This document shows positions 11,651-23,579 of a stretch of DNA of 64,000 nt, in pieces; position 1 is the stretch's first letter; each line of letters begins with the position of its first letter. This DNA is from Malachius bipustulatus (lineage: Eukaryota; Arthropoda; Insecta; Coleoptera; Melyridae), in assembly GCA_910589415.1 (NCBI GenBank), contig OU342636.1, positions 5,252,437 to 5,316,436 on the forward strand. Reading direction: 5' to 3'. The notes below the pieces were generated by a model. That model was not told the origin of the DNA and ran no database searches. It worked only from the letters and a program-made list of their open reading frames with translations. A program made the position numbers and the translations under genes.

Positions 11651-13119
11651 TATGAAATCCCCACCAACCGAGATACCATGAGTCATAGTAGGTTCTCTTG
11701 CGCATCCGTTTCGGCCATAGTAATCCTGGCATACCTCAATCAAAGAGCAGGGGTGACTGCGGTAATTACGGTAAACACAGCGTAGGAAAACACAGCGGTT
11801 CTATTAGGGGAAACCCAGAGGTAAATAGACGATCACACACAGTGGCTTTTCGCCACAGACAATCGGGCCGGGGTATTCTTCGTTACATAACATGTCGTCG
11901 TTTCATTGTATGTGTTTCGTTGTGTGTTTTTCATTGTATGTTTTTCATTTTATTTTTTGGCACTTCGCAAGTCAGAGGTTTTTTATTTTCACGGGGTTCT
12001 TTTTTTACTCTGACTATAATTTTGCGTAGGCGGAACTCTTTGCGGGCGGGATCAGTCGTGTGGGGTGGGGTGGAGAGATTCAATAACATTCAAATCAATT
12101 CAAAAGTCAATAAATCATTTTTAAAGGGGAAACTCTGTCTTTTAAATTAAATCTCCTACCTCTCAACAAAAGACTGGCTCAAAGTATTTTCGTAGCGCTT
12201 TGCTACGAACGAACCAAAATAAGGTTACTACACAACAACGTAAGGTCCAAACAAGGTGAAAAGCTAGACGAACACGAGCCCAGGTAAAAACCACAAACGT
12301 AAGTAAGTGATGTGGCCATTTATTTGAAATCAGGGAGGGATAACTTTAAATTCAAATCAAACATTCAGGGCGGGAATCCAAACAGTCATTCATGACAGAC
12401 AAGTTCACATTTCAAACGTCAAAGGGGTTCTTCTTTTTCAAAACCATTCCGTCTGGGGGCCACATTACTGAATTTACTGCGCATGACGCAGAACCTCCAT
12501 TTTGAGAGGTTAGATAGTCTACATCACAGATTCTTTACCGTCAACCAGGATGCAGGATTTTAGGTAGGTTACACTACAGATTTGGTTCCAGTGACCAGGA
12601 TTTTAACTATGTTACACTACACCATCCTCATTATTTAATAAAATCGGTTCGTATATCGTAAACTCAACTGGTGAGAAACATATTATTTTGTGAAATTTTG
12701 CTCTAAAAATATCTAATTCATATTATAATGTTAACTTACAAATTGGGGCATGCGAAAAGGATAAGGAGAAATTTCCAGAGGTGGTCAACTAGGTAGGTAC
12801 ATTATGGGCCGATTGGCGTTTTTTTGACATCTTCGCGATTTTCGGGCACCGGGACTTGGGGATCAGGGGGATCATTTTCGCGACGTAGTGAGAGAGTTGC
12901 TTTGTCGGAATTATCAGTTTTTGTCGCTTAAATTTCAAAAATGGCGGCGTTACGACTTTTGCAAAATGTCCGATTTTTGCTCGCTATTTTCCAATTTTGA
13001 CGCTTAAAAAGTCGCAGTTTCGATTTTTTCTTCGCGTTTGGAAAAAAAAAACTATTCATACACAACGATTTAGTAAGTGAATGATTTTCTAATTCCAAGA
13101 TTGCATAAAAAAAAAAATG
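11651..13119. other. Non-coding; CpG-rich from 12.8 kb
   Basis: No gene seen. Bases 11880-12010 are strongly T-rich. From 12820 on the sequence becomes CpG-rich, with repeated TTTTCGCG and TTTGTCGC words, leading into the hairpin cluster at 13120. Confidence 0.35.
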
Positions 13120-13181
13120 GTCGCAAGCGACCCTTGGTAGGCCGCTAACGCGGCCCACGTGCGTGCCGCTAGCGCGGCACG
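13120..13181. repeat. Three consecutive GC-rich perfect hairpins
   Basis: Three perfect inverted repeats lie within 62 bp. GTCGC (13120-13124) pairs with GCGAC (13127-13131). GGCCGC (13140-13145) pairs with GCGGCC (13150-13155), loop TAAC. CGTGCCGC (13162-13169) pairs with GCGGCACG (13174-13181), loop TAGC. They stand out in an AT-rich background. Function unknown. Confidence 0.85.
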
Positions 13182-14347
13182 TTTTCTCGTGCTATCCACA
13201 CGCGATTCCTCCTCACTGGGCCTGATGACAACGGAACGTATTAAAGGGAGATTATACCTGGCCCGACCAAAACACCCGAACTTATCGCATCAAAGTTGTT
13301 TTTCAATAAACAATTATATAACTAATTATTAAGAGAAACGTCAAACAGAGCCGCAGTTGTTATAATTTTCCATGGCCCTCTGAGTAGTTTGAAAATAAAG
13401 TTTTTTATCTTTTGCAATAAATAGATTTAATTTTTTCATCATCATTTAATTACAAAATAGAAAAAGGATAACGTCATTATTTAATAATTACAAAATTGGG
13501 AATGGATAAATAAGTAATAATTCCCACTAGTTACCTACATTTAAAATAGTAAACAGATACGTTAATAAGCTTTCGAAAGATGGTTTGGTAATCTTTTAAA
13601 ATATGGTAAAATTAAATAAGAATATGGCAACAGCGCACTTTTCTTTAGTCTTTGACAGTTGACATGCTGGACAGAAGAATGAATGAATGAATTAATGAAT
13701 TTATTAAGTCTAATTTAATTAATTTTCATTTTTCGTTTAAAGTGAGGTTAAAAAATTTCAAGTAATATAATAGAACAAAATCCAAAACACCGCACTTTTA
13801 AAATTCCTTGTTTTAAGTAATTTGACTGAATTAAAACATAAAACTGCTAAATATGCTTTCGTAAAACCTTTAATAATATTACTAGATAAGTGAAAGCACT
13901 CCTACTACGCACAAAACTGGAAATAATGGAGCGAGAAAACTGCTGATGAAATGAAAAAAATCGAGTTAAAAATTAGTTTTTTTCAAAATTGTACGAAAGG
14001 ATCAGCAAATTTTTTGCTTAAATCGACTTGTTTTAAGGTAAGCTTCCTTCCTATATAGAAATTTTCCTAAAATTAGGAGTGAAGTATTATCCACCAGAAC
14101 CATATCATATTCAATTAAACCAATCCGAATATTGAAAAACAATAGAGATTTGCAAGATAATTGCTTTATACTTTCAGTCATTAGATGGCATTTGCCTTGC
14201 AATTAAGTCACTATGTTTCCGACAAATCAATATGCATAAGTATTTTGGTTTTCTTTCTGTTCGTCACACTCTGGTGGTGATGATATGTCAGACTGATGAG
14301 CTGAAAATAACCAGTGAAACATCGATGTGTCTGTCTTTATCATACTA
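13182..14347. other. AT-rich non-coding stretch
   Basis: No supported feature apart from short A/T runs. Confidence 0.4.
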
Positions 14348-14946
14348 TACAGGGTGTTGATTTTCAAAGCGGGCCATAGGGGATTAGCATTGCGAAAGTG
14401 GTTTTTGAGGATTCCTGCTCGCCGTTTAAACTGACAGAAATCGTTTTGGTATCAAAATGAAGCTAAAATTATTGCGCATAATGCTTGACGTCAGAAATTA
14501 ATTTAATTTCACGTTGTTTTCTAAAATTCTTCAGTAAAAATTCAAGTAATTGTTAATGTTTAATCACAAAATAGCATGCCTTGCCTAAACAATAATGACG
14601 TTTCTACGTTTTGACAATCCAATAATAAAAATTTATAAGTCAATAGGTAATAATAAAGTCTGGTTCTATTATTGGATTGTCAAAACGTAGAAACGTCATT
14701 ATTGTTTAGGCAAGGCATGCTATTTTGTGATTAAACATTAACAATTACTTGAATTTTTACTGAAGAATTTTAGAAAACAACGTGAAATTAAATTAATTTC
14801 TGATGTCAAGCGTTATGCGCAATAATTTCAGCTTCATTTTGATACCAAAACCATTTCTGTCAGTTTAAACGGCGAGCAGGAATCCTCAAAAACCACTTTC
14901 GCAATGCTAATCCCCTATGGCCCGCTTTGAAAATCAACACCCTGTA
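14348..14946. repeat. Near-perfect palindromic foldback, TACAGGGTGTTG ends
   Basis: Arms of about 280 bp (14348-14627 and 14667-14946) are nearly identical when reverse-complemented; I saw only a few mismatches, for example in the GCGCATAATGCTTGACG segment. The spacer is about 39 bp. The ends are TACAGGGTGTTGA and TCAACACCCTGTA, flanked by TA-rich sequence. The low divergence suggests a recent insertion, or correction between the arms. It has no coding capacity. Confidence 0.92.
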
Positions 14947-15243
14947 TATTAGGGTTGTGTTGTTCAGAAAACGTTATTGATGATAATTTCATTAATTTCA
15001 TTAAAAAAACGAATGAATCTGAGCTAAGAAATCAGAAGAGTAGTTTTGGTTTATTATTAAACGATAGATAGATCATAGCCTCTATAACCTATATCAACAA
15101 AGTAAAATAGTACCTACCTACGTTCTCTTATAACGTCACTGTAACTGCCAATAATAGTTATTGGTGAAATATTACATAATTAGTGACGTCTTCACACGCG
15201 TCAATAATGTTGTGTTTGGAATGTGTGGTATTGTAATGTGATA
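14947..15243. other. Non-coding spacer between two repeats
   Basis: AT-rich, no feature seen. Confidence 0.35.
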
Positions 15244-15442
15244 TACAGGGTGTTTACTGTAAGGTTAGCCAAGCTTCACAGGATGACTCTTCAGACTAAA
15301 ATAATGAAAAAAAAATTACATACAAGAGTGTCCGGAAACACTTCCTAAGAAAGATAAAAATCAAAGTTTCAAGAATTTCATTCTAAAAGTTTATGAAACG
15401 ATAAAGATAATAACGGAACAACTTTACAGTAAACACCCTATA
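15244..15442. mobile_element. Short MITE with CAGGGTGTTTACTGTAA ends
   Basis: A 199-bp element whose first 20 bases (TACAGGGTGTTTACTGTAA) reappear inverted at the right end, where the terminal TG of the CCCTGTATA motif is lost. The interior is not inverted, so it differs from the long foldbacks that share the CAGGGTGT end motif. Confidence 0.75.
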
Positions 15443-16632
15443 TATAAGAATTATTAGTAACCATTCATTATTAGTAACCATAGCCTCCGTTATTATTTTT
15501 ATTGTTTCATAAATTTTTTAAATTACATTTTTGAAACTTTGAAGGCGTATTGTTTGGAAATGGGGTATTTTGAGAAAACAAAATGATTTTTTTTTTTTTT
15601 TTTGAACGTAATTCTTATTGGACACTGGTGGTCGAGTTTATTCACCTACCTTCCTGTCTATATAGCAGCGATGCAATGATGTGGTCACACTTTTCCGGTT
15701 GTCTGTTCCTGGGGTGGGTTGATGATGATGGCACAACACGAACTAAGTACATTAATTGAGAATTTCTAGAAATAATTTTAGTTTCACTTATAGTCGCCGT
15801 GAGAGAGTCTTTTTCGTTCTTATCATTCGCAGCGCGCGGACGACGTCTCTTGCCGGTAGGGCTTGCGCACTCCCACCAGTGATAATAAAATGCGCGGTTC
15901 AAACATCATCTGCTATTATTCTTGAAAATACCAATGACGCAAACCGCAGCATAGCATCATGAACAAAATGTAACAAGAAAAAAAACAAAAAAAAAGAGAA
16001 TGAAAGTGAATACTCTCAAATGTGATAAACCAACCCAAAAAATTAATATATTATATAAAAAATAAAAATTTAGTACTTCTGAGAGTTTGCGGCACGAACA
16101 AGCTGTTTATAACATATATATTTACGAATGCTGTTTTCACGAATGAAACCTCGGGACTGTAAACGCGGTTGAAGTTTTGGTAATAATATTAGGATTAAAA
16201 CCGAGCTATATAATTTCAAATTAAAGGACAGTAACGGCACCTACCTTGTCGGCATCTACATCAGGTTTTTTGGGCTCTAGTCTTCTTTCTCTCATTCACA
16301 AACAGGAACAATCACCATATAATAACTTAAAAATGTTCAAAAAAAGAGCAAAGAAATTGTAACTGACGAAATCTATTTTATTTTCCACCGAATCGCCTTC
16401 ACTTGCGTTCTCGCTCGCTTCTTTTCGAAAAAAAGTCTTTTCGAATTGAGTGGGGGAAAATAGAGGGAGAGCGAGCGCTGTCCTTCCTCTTCTTGGCGGT
16501 ACCATTCCATTGGAAATCATATGGCTGATACCCGATAAAGGAACAAAGAATTTTTCTTATTTTTGTTGTAAAACAAAGATTAGTAATATTCTCCAAGAAA
16601 AATCATACCCCATTCCCAACGCTTTATACTAA
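15443..16632. other. Non-coding stretch with poly-T
   Basis: Holds a T run at about 15585-15604 and a GC-rich patch at 15800-15900. No convincing exon. Confidence 0.35.
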
Positions 16633-18612
16633 ATGAGGCCCGACTTCCCCAGTGTGCAGAGATACAATTCTTAGGGCTAACCTGGGACGAAAAGCTTACC
16701 TGGAAACCACACATCAAACAACTCAAAGCGGATTGTATCAAGAGACTAAACCTTCTTAAAACTCTGGGTCACCACCAGTGGGGAGCACAAGAGAAACTCC
16801 TAATTACCGTATACAAATACCTTATAAGATCCAAGATAGACTACGGATCAATAGTCTACGCATCTGCTCCCTTATCCACCCTCAACAGTCTAGAAACCAT
16901 CAATAACACCGCCATAAGAATTTCCACCGGCGCTCATAGAACCAGTCCTGTCAGAACCCTACTAAAAATAACTGAAGAACCGCCCCTCTGGAACCGAAGG
17001 CAACACTTGATCCTGTCGTATGCAGCGAAAACCACAGCAAACCCACAAAACCCAGCATATCACTCCATTTTCTCCATCATATATGCAAAGAGTCCAAACA
17101 CCGATCGAGCTGCCCACTACACCGGACAATCATAAAAATACTGGCATCACTAAACCTCCTTCTAATATCAAAGTCTCTGAACCTAAGCTACGAAGTCCCC
17201 CCATAGAGTGTCGCCAAGTCCAATGAACACCTGAGGAAACTTGGTATAGAAAAATATGGCGTTTGCAGACTCTGCAGGGAAGAAAACGAGACGCCTCGTC
17301 ATCTATTGATAAACTGCGAAGCACTAGAACGTGAAAGAAACGATGTTCTGGGCCAACACCAGCTCAACGGGGGGGGGGGGGGGCTTTGCCCGGCCTTGAT
17401 CCCCTTCAAATCCTGAAATTCCTATGGGAAGCGGAGTTGGAGAGGCTGCTTCAATGAAGGGAATATACTCCAAAGAAGCAGAGAAGATGGGGCACAATAG
17501 ATCTGTAATAGATCGCAGCGCATCTGACACCCTCAATATCAATATCAATGTCAAGCCACGAAGTCCCCCCATGGAGTGTCGCCCCCCCCAAATTATAACC
17601 TTTCCCTAACTGCACTCCCAAAAAGTACTACCCCCCCTTCTGAATACTCGAGACACTACAAAGATGTCATAGATACCATCAGTGCTGCAGTGGTGATTCA
17701 TACCGATGCTTCCAAGTCGACAAGCGGGGTAGGTGTAGCTATTTCAATCCCAACATCCCCCATTAAAATCTCTCTCCCACCTACGTATAGTATCTTCTCA
17801 GCCCAACTCATCGGAATTCTCCAGGCAGCAAAATATGCCCTCGAAAACCCAAACAAGAGCTTCCTCATATGAACTGACTCACTTAGCTCAATCCAAGCAC
17901 TACAAAAAATGTATTCCAGTCCCCATTGCAAACCAGATCCAACAGACTATATCAAAAGCAATTGAACAAAGAGGCAAGAAGGTCACCATAATGCGGTGCC
18001 CGTCACATGCTGGCATCACAGAAAACGAAAAAGTAGATGCACTCTCAAAGGAAGCAGCTGAACTCCCCCGACTGAACAATCTCCTCGCAACACACTACGA
18101 TGTCAAATGCACATACAGCCAAGAACTGCAAAAAAAGTGGAAAGTGATTTCTTCAGGCTATGCGGTAGGAGGAATCAGCTTCCACCCCCCCCCCCCCTTA
18201 TGAAATAAAAAAGAAAAACAACCTATCACGCAGAGAGGAAAGTTATACTCACACGGATAGCAACTGGTCACACAAACATAACACACAGCCACCTGTTCAC
18301 AAAAGAGGATTCCCCTCTATGCCCTACATGCCAAACGCTCCAAACAGTCCGCCACTTGGTGACCGAATGCCCATCAAAACATGCCAACAGACAACTCTAC
18401 GGTTTTCACGACGAAAAGTCACTAAATGATCTTATATCATTGGAAGAAAATGGCCTCGAACAGTTTTTCGCTTTTCTTCACACGTCTAACCTTTTTAGGG
18501 AATTATAGCTTAACACTGGTCTAACCCAAAATACCTGCCCTCTTCCCTCACAGAAATAAGTGCTAATAGCCTCAGCAGTTGACGCACTTTAATAATTAAT
18601 TAAAAAAAAAAA
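16633..18612 (+). pseudogene. Decayed LINE ORF2 (RT C-terminus plus RNase H)
   Basis: A 5'-truncated non-LTR retrotransposon. The first part encodes the region after the RT palm, with the motif FLGLTWDEKLTWKPHI and the following helical domain. After a nested insertion (17216-17552), an RNase H domain follows with TDASKS, a stop-interrupted TDSLSSIQAL and SHAGITENEKVDAL. The expected catalytic Glu of RNase H is replaced by Gln (FSAQLIGIL). A C-terminal CCHC-like segment (CPTCQTLQTVRHLVTECP in one frame) follows near 18320-18380. The element ends in an A tail at about 18600-18612. Several frameshifts and stops make it inactive. RNase H-bearing ORF2s are found in I, R1 and related LINE clades. 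Confidence 0.75.
17216..17552 (+). mobile_element. Nested 5'-truncated LINE 3' end with 31-bp target duplication
   Basis: A 337-bp insertion in the LINE at 16.6-18.6 kb. It encodes the C-terminal zinc-knuckle segment of another LINE ORF2 (CRLCREENETPRHLLINCEA) and ends in an AATATC-type tail. It is bracketed by 31-bp direct repeats, 17185-17215 and 17553-17583, which contain GAAGTCCCCCCAT and differ at two positions. This is a target-site duplication of unusual length. Its coding segment is closely related to the reverse-strand fragment at 48802-49082. A G run of 13 or so lies at 17370-17382. Confidence 0.8.
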
Positions 18613-18779
18613 GATTTGCATGTACAAAATGTGCCCAAAAAGTAATGAAGAAGTTGATCAAATGAAATCGGTACCATATACCAAGAAGCTATTGGAATTG
18701 GAAGTATTTTATTTGGTACTCAACTAACTAGACCTCACCTCTCATATATATGCAGTTAATACGGTAGCAAGTTCAACAA

Positions 18780-19735
18780 GAATCCTGGTAAAGCGCAATG
18801 GAATGCAGTCAAGAGAATTGGGAGGGCAACAGAAATGAACTCTTGGCAGCAGATTTCAGATGGTTCACCGATGAATTCAAGACTTCCACAGGAAATGGAG
18901 CTGAGGTGTGTTGCGCTGGCTCGATGAAGAGAGTCTTCTCGAACCTGGGCCTTCACGCAACCACTTTCCAGGCCGAAATCTATGCCATAGAGCTCTGTGC
19001 GCAGTTGCAGAAAAAGATGCACTGCCAACGCAGATCAATAAAGATATTTTCAGACAGCCAAGCGGCTCTAAAAGCCCTTAGCTCCAGCCATTGCAAGTCG
19101 AAGTTGGTCTGGAACTGTCAATTAACCTTGAATGCTCTAGCAAAGAGCAACAAAGTAACTCTGATCTGGATTCCGCGCCATCTTGTATATGGAGAGATCG
19201 AACTTGCCGACTCTCTGGCCAATAAAGGTGCCGAATCCGAATTTATCGGACCAAAACCAGCATTTGGTCATATCGCCAAAACAACCATACGAAACGGGGC
19301 TGAGAGGGAAGTCCTCTATCACTGGCAAAACTTACCAAGATTGGACCATTCGAAGGCATCTATAAAGGGTTCTTCGAAAAAAGAGCCAAAGAACTATTGG
19401 AGCTTAACAGCGGAAAAAAGTGAAAGCCCTAATACGCCTATATAATTAGCACAGCAAGCTGAATTATCATCTGCACAGTATGGGCTTAGCGATCAGCGCT
19501 CAATGCCGCCTGTGCTTGAAGGATGACAAAACAGCAAAACACAGCCTATGGTGAGTATCTCGCTTTTGGAAGGACCAGATTACAAACCTCGGGAGAAACT
19601 TTCTCACACTGGAGGACCAGGAAACATTAAAACATTAGTAATAGTCAAGATGGTCAGCTTCCTCAAAGAGGACCATCTAGAAAACCTAGACAACAAACTT
19701 AACTTTGGAGCTTATTAGAAACAGTAACAAAAAAG
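18780..19735 (+). pseudogene. Decayed LINE fragment with RNase H domain
   Basis: The reading frame 18798-19445 encodes a LINE RNase H of the same family as the copy at 46.96-48.3 kb: FQAEIYAIELCAQ, FSDSQAALKAL and a degraded VTLIWIPRHL. The first catalytic motif TDGSK has become TDEFK, and the GHSG motif is lost, so the enzyme would be dead. After 19445 a second frame shows the remnant CRLCLKDDKTAKHSLW of the C-terminal zinc knuckle. It is 5'-truncated; no clear target duplication was found. Confidence 0.7.
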
Positions 19736-20019
19736 TCTAACACCCGGGCCCCATCGGACAATAGACGAATGATAGGTAGAACGTGAGGATTGAAACCAGA
19801 CAAGGCACACTGGATGTAAACCAAGCTTTTAGTTCCCACGATAACATAATAGCTTTTTAATATGGTGCATAAATCCAAAAAAAGCACCTAACAAAGCTTA
19901 CAAACTACATAGAGATTTGCGTTATTAACAATAACAGGGGTGACTAGAACAACACTAACAGCAGCCATGAAGTTCCATCACTGCACTTAGTGGTAATCTG
20001 TCCTGTACGTAATCTTACT
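19736..20019. other. Unassigned sequence between LINE fragments
   Basis: No gene or recognised repeat. Confidence 0.3.
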
Positions 20020-20464
20020 GGATTAATTATTTGATGAACTTTGTAGGCTTGTCACATCTTTAGCTATCAATGACATGTTGGAGCTTATAGCATTAAGCTT
20101 TCATTAAGGGATTTTTTAGATGTTTAGTCGCAGGGTCGTAGATTTCAACCTTAAAGGACGGATCTTGATCTTCACCCTTGTAGAATACAGACATGACGGT
20201 AGACACTTCGGACTGAATTCTGGTCAACATATTAAGGAGTGATTATGGTTCGATGTCAAGTTGGTGAGTGTAAGTTCGTGAGCGATCAGTGTGTTCACCT
20301 GGGTTAACATGAATCTTCCGACACATATCATATATTTCCTCGAGCATTATTGGTTTTAGATTTTTCAGGTCTTTTATACAACCTCTCGCACTTGCGTTGA
20401 ATTCATCCGTGTCGAACATTGACTCTGATATCTTCTTGATAGTTCTATGTAAATATTTTAACAA
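20020..20464 (-). pseudogene. CR1-like LINE ORF1 fragment
   Basis: On the reverse strand this encodes pieces parallel to the ORF1 of the CR1-like element at 36.2-42.6 kb: LKYLHRTIKKISES, KPIMLEEIYDMCRKI, SRTYTHQLDI, then (other frame) IQSEVSTVMSVFYKGEDQDP and VEIYDPATKHL. It is therefore a second, diverged copy of the coiled-coil N-terminal half of ORF1. Homology starts abruptly at about 20465, where a forward-strand LINE begins. Confidence 0.65.
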
Positions 20465-21308
20465 GTGGACCAGTCAGGAAAAAGTAAAGGTACTGTCTTT
20501 GCACTGCGTGGAGAAGCGATGAACACTCTCAGATCCTGTCTGCGATGGAACGAACTTACTACCGATTTTCAGTTCGTCATTTGGAAATTCGATTCGGACA
20601 ACCAAGCTTGGAATTTTTTCACCATTCACAGCTCAACAGCCGTTACAGAAATCGGATGAACGGTCTTCAGCAATCCGGAATTGATGTAGTTCAACTAGTC
20701 CAACTGGCTCACCCAGGCACACCGGAATGTGTGATAGAGCAAGATATTCCAGCACCACATTACCAAAGCGAAGCGAAATAATTTTGAACGCTCAGTTAGA
20801 GCCGACATTCGATCTTAACAGGATCATAGTTGTTGGAACCCAGAATCCATGATTTTTTCGATGTTTTCGCCCTTACTGAGACTTGGCTAACGGACTCTGT
20901 TTCTGATTCAGAGATTTTCCCTGAAAGCTACACAGTCTCTAGAGGCGATCGGTCTTTGGCTGCTACGGGGAGATTGAGGGGCGGTGGAGTCCTTGTGGCT
21001 GTCCGCTCTTAGGTTGTTGCCCAACGCATAAATCTATGCACTGCCTCTGATCTTTTCTTCTCAGTCCTTACACTTGATGTTGTCGCTGTAAATGTTAAGC
21101 TGAAAAATTATAATGTTGATATTGTTGTGATTTACATACACCAATTTGCTTCCTCTGATGGATTTGCGCACTCTGTTTGAAGCTCTTGAGGTTTTATATG
21201 TGACGTTTGGCTCTGACCTACTAATCTTGGGAGATTTTAACTTTAGCGAGTATTCCAATCATGCTGGCAACAGTGGTGGCGGTTATCGGTTGGAGTATTT
21301 CGATAACT
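20465..21308 (+). pseudogene. Jockey/CR1-group LINE, 5' part (endonuclease N-terminal half), split by Gypsy insertion
   Basis: The 5' portion of a LINE whose remainder lies at 32140-34318. Frames include FALTETWLTDSV (the endonuclease TETWL motif with its catalytic Glu), RGGGVLVAVRS and, after frameshifts, LLILGDFNFSEY (the GDFN motif). At 21308 the coding sequence stops at the Gypsy 5' LTR. Joined through the empty site, counting the AACT duplication once, the frame continues as EYFDNFCNLLFLKQY, which proves that the two halves were one element. The first 350 bp are of uncertain assignment. Confidence 0.75.
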
Positions 21309-22871
21309 TGTAACGTCGTTAAGGTTTTGTCCTTTAATTAGCTCCATTTAAAATTATTAAATGGGACCTCGTTATCTAAATCCTTGGTATTAAGGTATTC
21401 ACTAATTAAAACATGAGTTTCGAACTAGCATTGCCACCTGTTGCCGAGTGGTAAAACTAACTAAACTAGGCAAGTTCAAGATCCCTACCTTTTGAGTACA
21501 ATCTGTAATTTATTCCCGTACCATCTTCCTTTCGATCAGCTAGAAACACAGATGTCCCTGTGATGTAGTTTCGAGAATTTAAATACAACAGCCTTCTCCG
21601 AGTTGCGCACCAAAAGGTGCTACGATATTCCTGAACAGACTCGTTCGTTTTCCAATCTCGGTGCTCGAAGCGACAAGTCGCACCCCTACCTTTTCTCTTT
21701 ATCTAAGGAACCGATTATTAGTAAATCGGGTAAGTAAATTGTTCAAGCTATCTAAAACTTTCTCTAATAGAGTTTATATATTGTTATAGTTCTTTCTATC
21801 TACCCTATCAATCGGGGTACTATCTTATCTCATCGGAAAACCTATCTACGAAGTTGAACCCCACATGTCTTCGCGGACGCCATATTGGTTTCCACCATCT
21901 CTACATCTGAATATCCGCTTTTATGGAAGGAATCTCTTACACTATCTGAAGGTTTTGCTGCTTCCTGCCCTTGAATACTGGATCCCAACATTCGGAGCCC
22001 CATATTTTCGAGTTTCATCTAACCTCGAAGGACGACCACGCTAGACAGGGCTAGGCACGTGTTCCCACGGGACACGACACCATTCACCAGTCTTTCTGTC
22101 ACCCCAGAGGGAGACCACGGTCTCCTATCCTGAGATTTCGTCCAGGGCCCCACTCTCCAGTCTCGGCACGACATTCCAAGGAAGGCAAAATGTCGTATCA
22201 GTAAGCAAAGTGTGACGTAACCTTTATTGCTCAGAGTGATATCAGAGAAATCTGTTAGGAGTTTTGTGTATTTTTATTGCCTTATCTCATCAAGAAATTG
22301 ATGTTGTTTTATTAATTAACACTTATAATCACCATTATTATTCAAGTAATACTTGAAATGAATTTGTCACTTATTATGTGAAGGAAAGATAGATATCTAT
22401 TTTCTCTACCAGTTAAACTGTTAAATGAGATATTTTACGATTAACTTCATGATCAATTAATTAGTAATTTCATAACCATAGAATCTCAATAAGTTATTTT
22501 TGTAAACAGAATTCATAAATATACTTTTCATTAAAAGATCAACTCTATTATTCAGTAGGTAGATACTACAGTAGTTAGAAATTGTTAACATCTCATAACC
22601 TGAGTGAATTTTGATGCCTTTATAGTTCAGGTTACTTTAGATCTATTATTCAAAAACCATAAGGCACTGGCATCCCACTATCTTTTATCTTAGAAGTAAT
22701 TAAACAGTACCGCTTTATGTTGCTGATGTTACCACAGTCGCACGAAATCTGGGTGAGATTTTGGTGCATCAATTAATACTTCGGCCCCACGAAGGTAAGT
22801 CGGCAATTATTTTCAACAACGATCGAATTTTAATTGGTCCAGAGCCTAATCTAATTAGCCCGACCGCAGCA
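21309..22871 (+). repeat. 5' LTR of Gypsy element
   Basis: Begins TGTAACGTCGTTAAGG and ends GACCGCAGCA. Long for an insect Gypsy LTR. It contains the perfect hairpin GCACCAAAAGGTGC at about 21607-21620, a CCGATT/AATCGG hairpin near 21710 and scattered TTATC words. Identical to the 3' LTR except at 21865 and 22838. Confidence 0.97.
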
Positions 22872-22873
22872 AT

Positions 22874-22891
22874 TGGCACTCCCCGGTGTGG
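22874..22891 (+). other. Primer-binding site
   Basis: TGGCACTCCCCGGTGTGG starts two bases after the LTR. The TGG start, complementary to a tRNA CCA end, and the position are as expected for minus-strand priming. The tRNA species is not assigned. Confidence 0.75.
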
Positions 22892-23579
22892 AACGATTAC
22901 TTCTTTGGATTAGAAACCAAATTTATCTTTATCTTATTTGGCTTTTATGTATCTAGGATTTTCATAAAATAAATCCCATAATTATTCGAACTTTACGATT
23001 TGTCTGCGATATCACTTGATATTTATATAAATTTCTCTTGTTGCTTACTGCATGTATTTAAAGCTTTGCATGATTTAGTTTTAAGCATTATTGTTCCCTA
23101 ATATATGTGTACCTACCTAATTATCTTTGTGCAAAGTGCCGTGCCGCGAAAATACCTACTTTTTCTTACCGCTACACTGCCGCTAAAGGGTAACCCGTCA
23201 GGGAGCTTTACGGAGTGGTTGATTATACCGTCGCGATGTCTCGAGCATGTTTTAGAGAAGCTTAATTCCGTACAGAGAGGATACTCGGATACGAGAGCTC
23301 TGTAGTTAAGCTGTCTTTGAAAACTGTATCCAAAAATCTTTCCCTGAAAATTGTCTTACCACTTCTCATGAATTAGGTTAGGTTTCCATAAATCTTTGAC
23401 TCTCCAGTCAGCTGTTGGTATTAGTACCGACAAGCGCTAAAGCTACGAGCAGTGTTGCGACGTATCCCTTGCATTCTTTACGTCAAACGTAGAAAACGAA
23501 TTCTTTACGTGTAAAGATACATCATAGCGTCACATAGCTTTTTCGATTCCTACCTTACCGACTTTAGTAGATTTCAATC
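22892..23579 (+). other. 5' leader of Gypsy element
   Basis: Untranslated leader of about 690 nt before gag. Bases 23465-23530 hold CATTCTTTACGTCAAACGTA and an inverted CGTAAAG word, a block shared with positions 400-475 at the far left of the window. The leader should hold packaging and dimerisation signals, but none is identifiable by eye. Confidence 0.6.

Noticed and set aside
15642..15962. Overlapping short frames on both strands in a GC-richer patch
   Set aside because: No start context, splice sites or recognisable motif; composition of both frames looks like chance.
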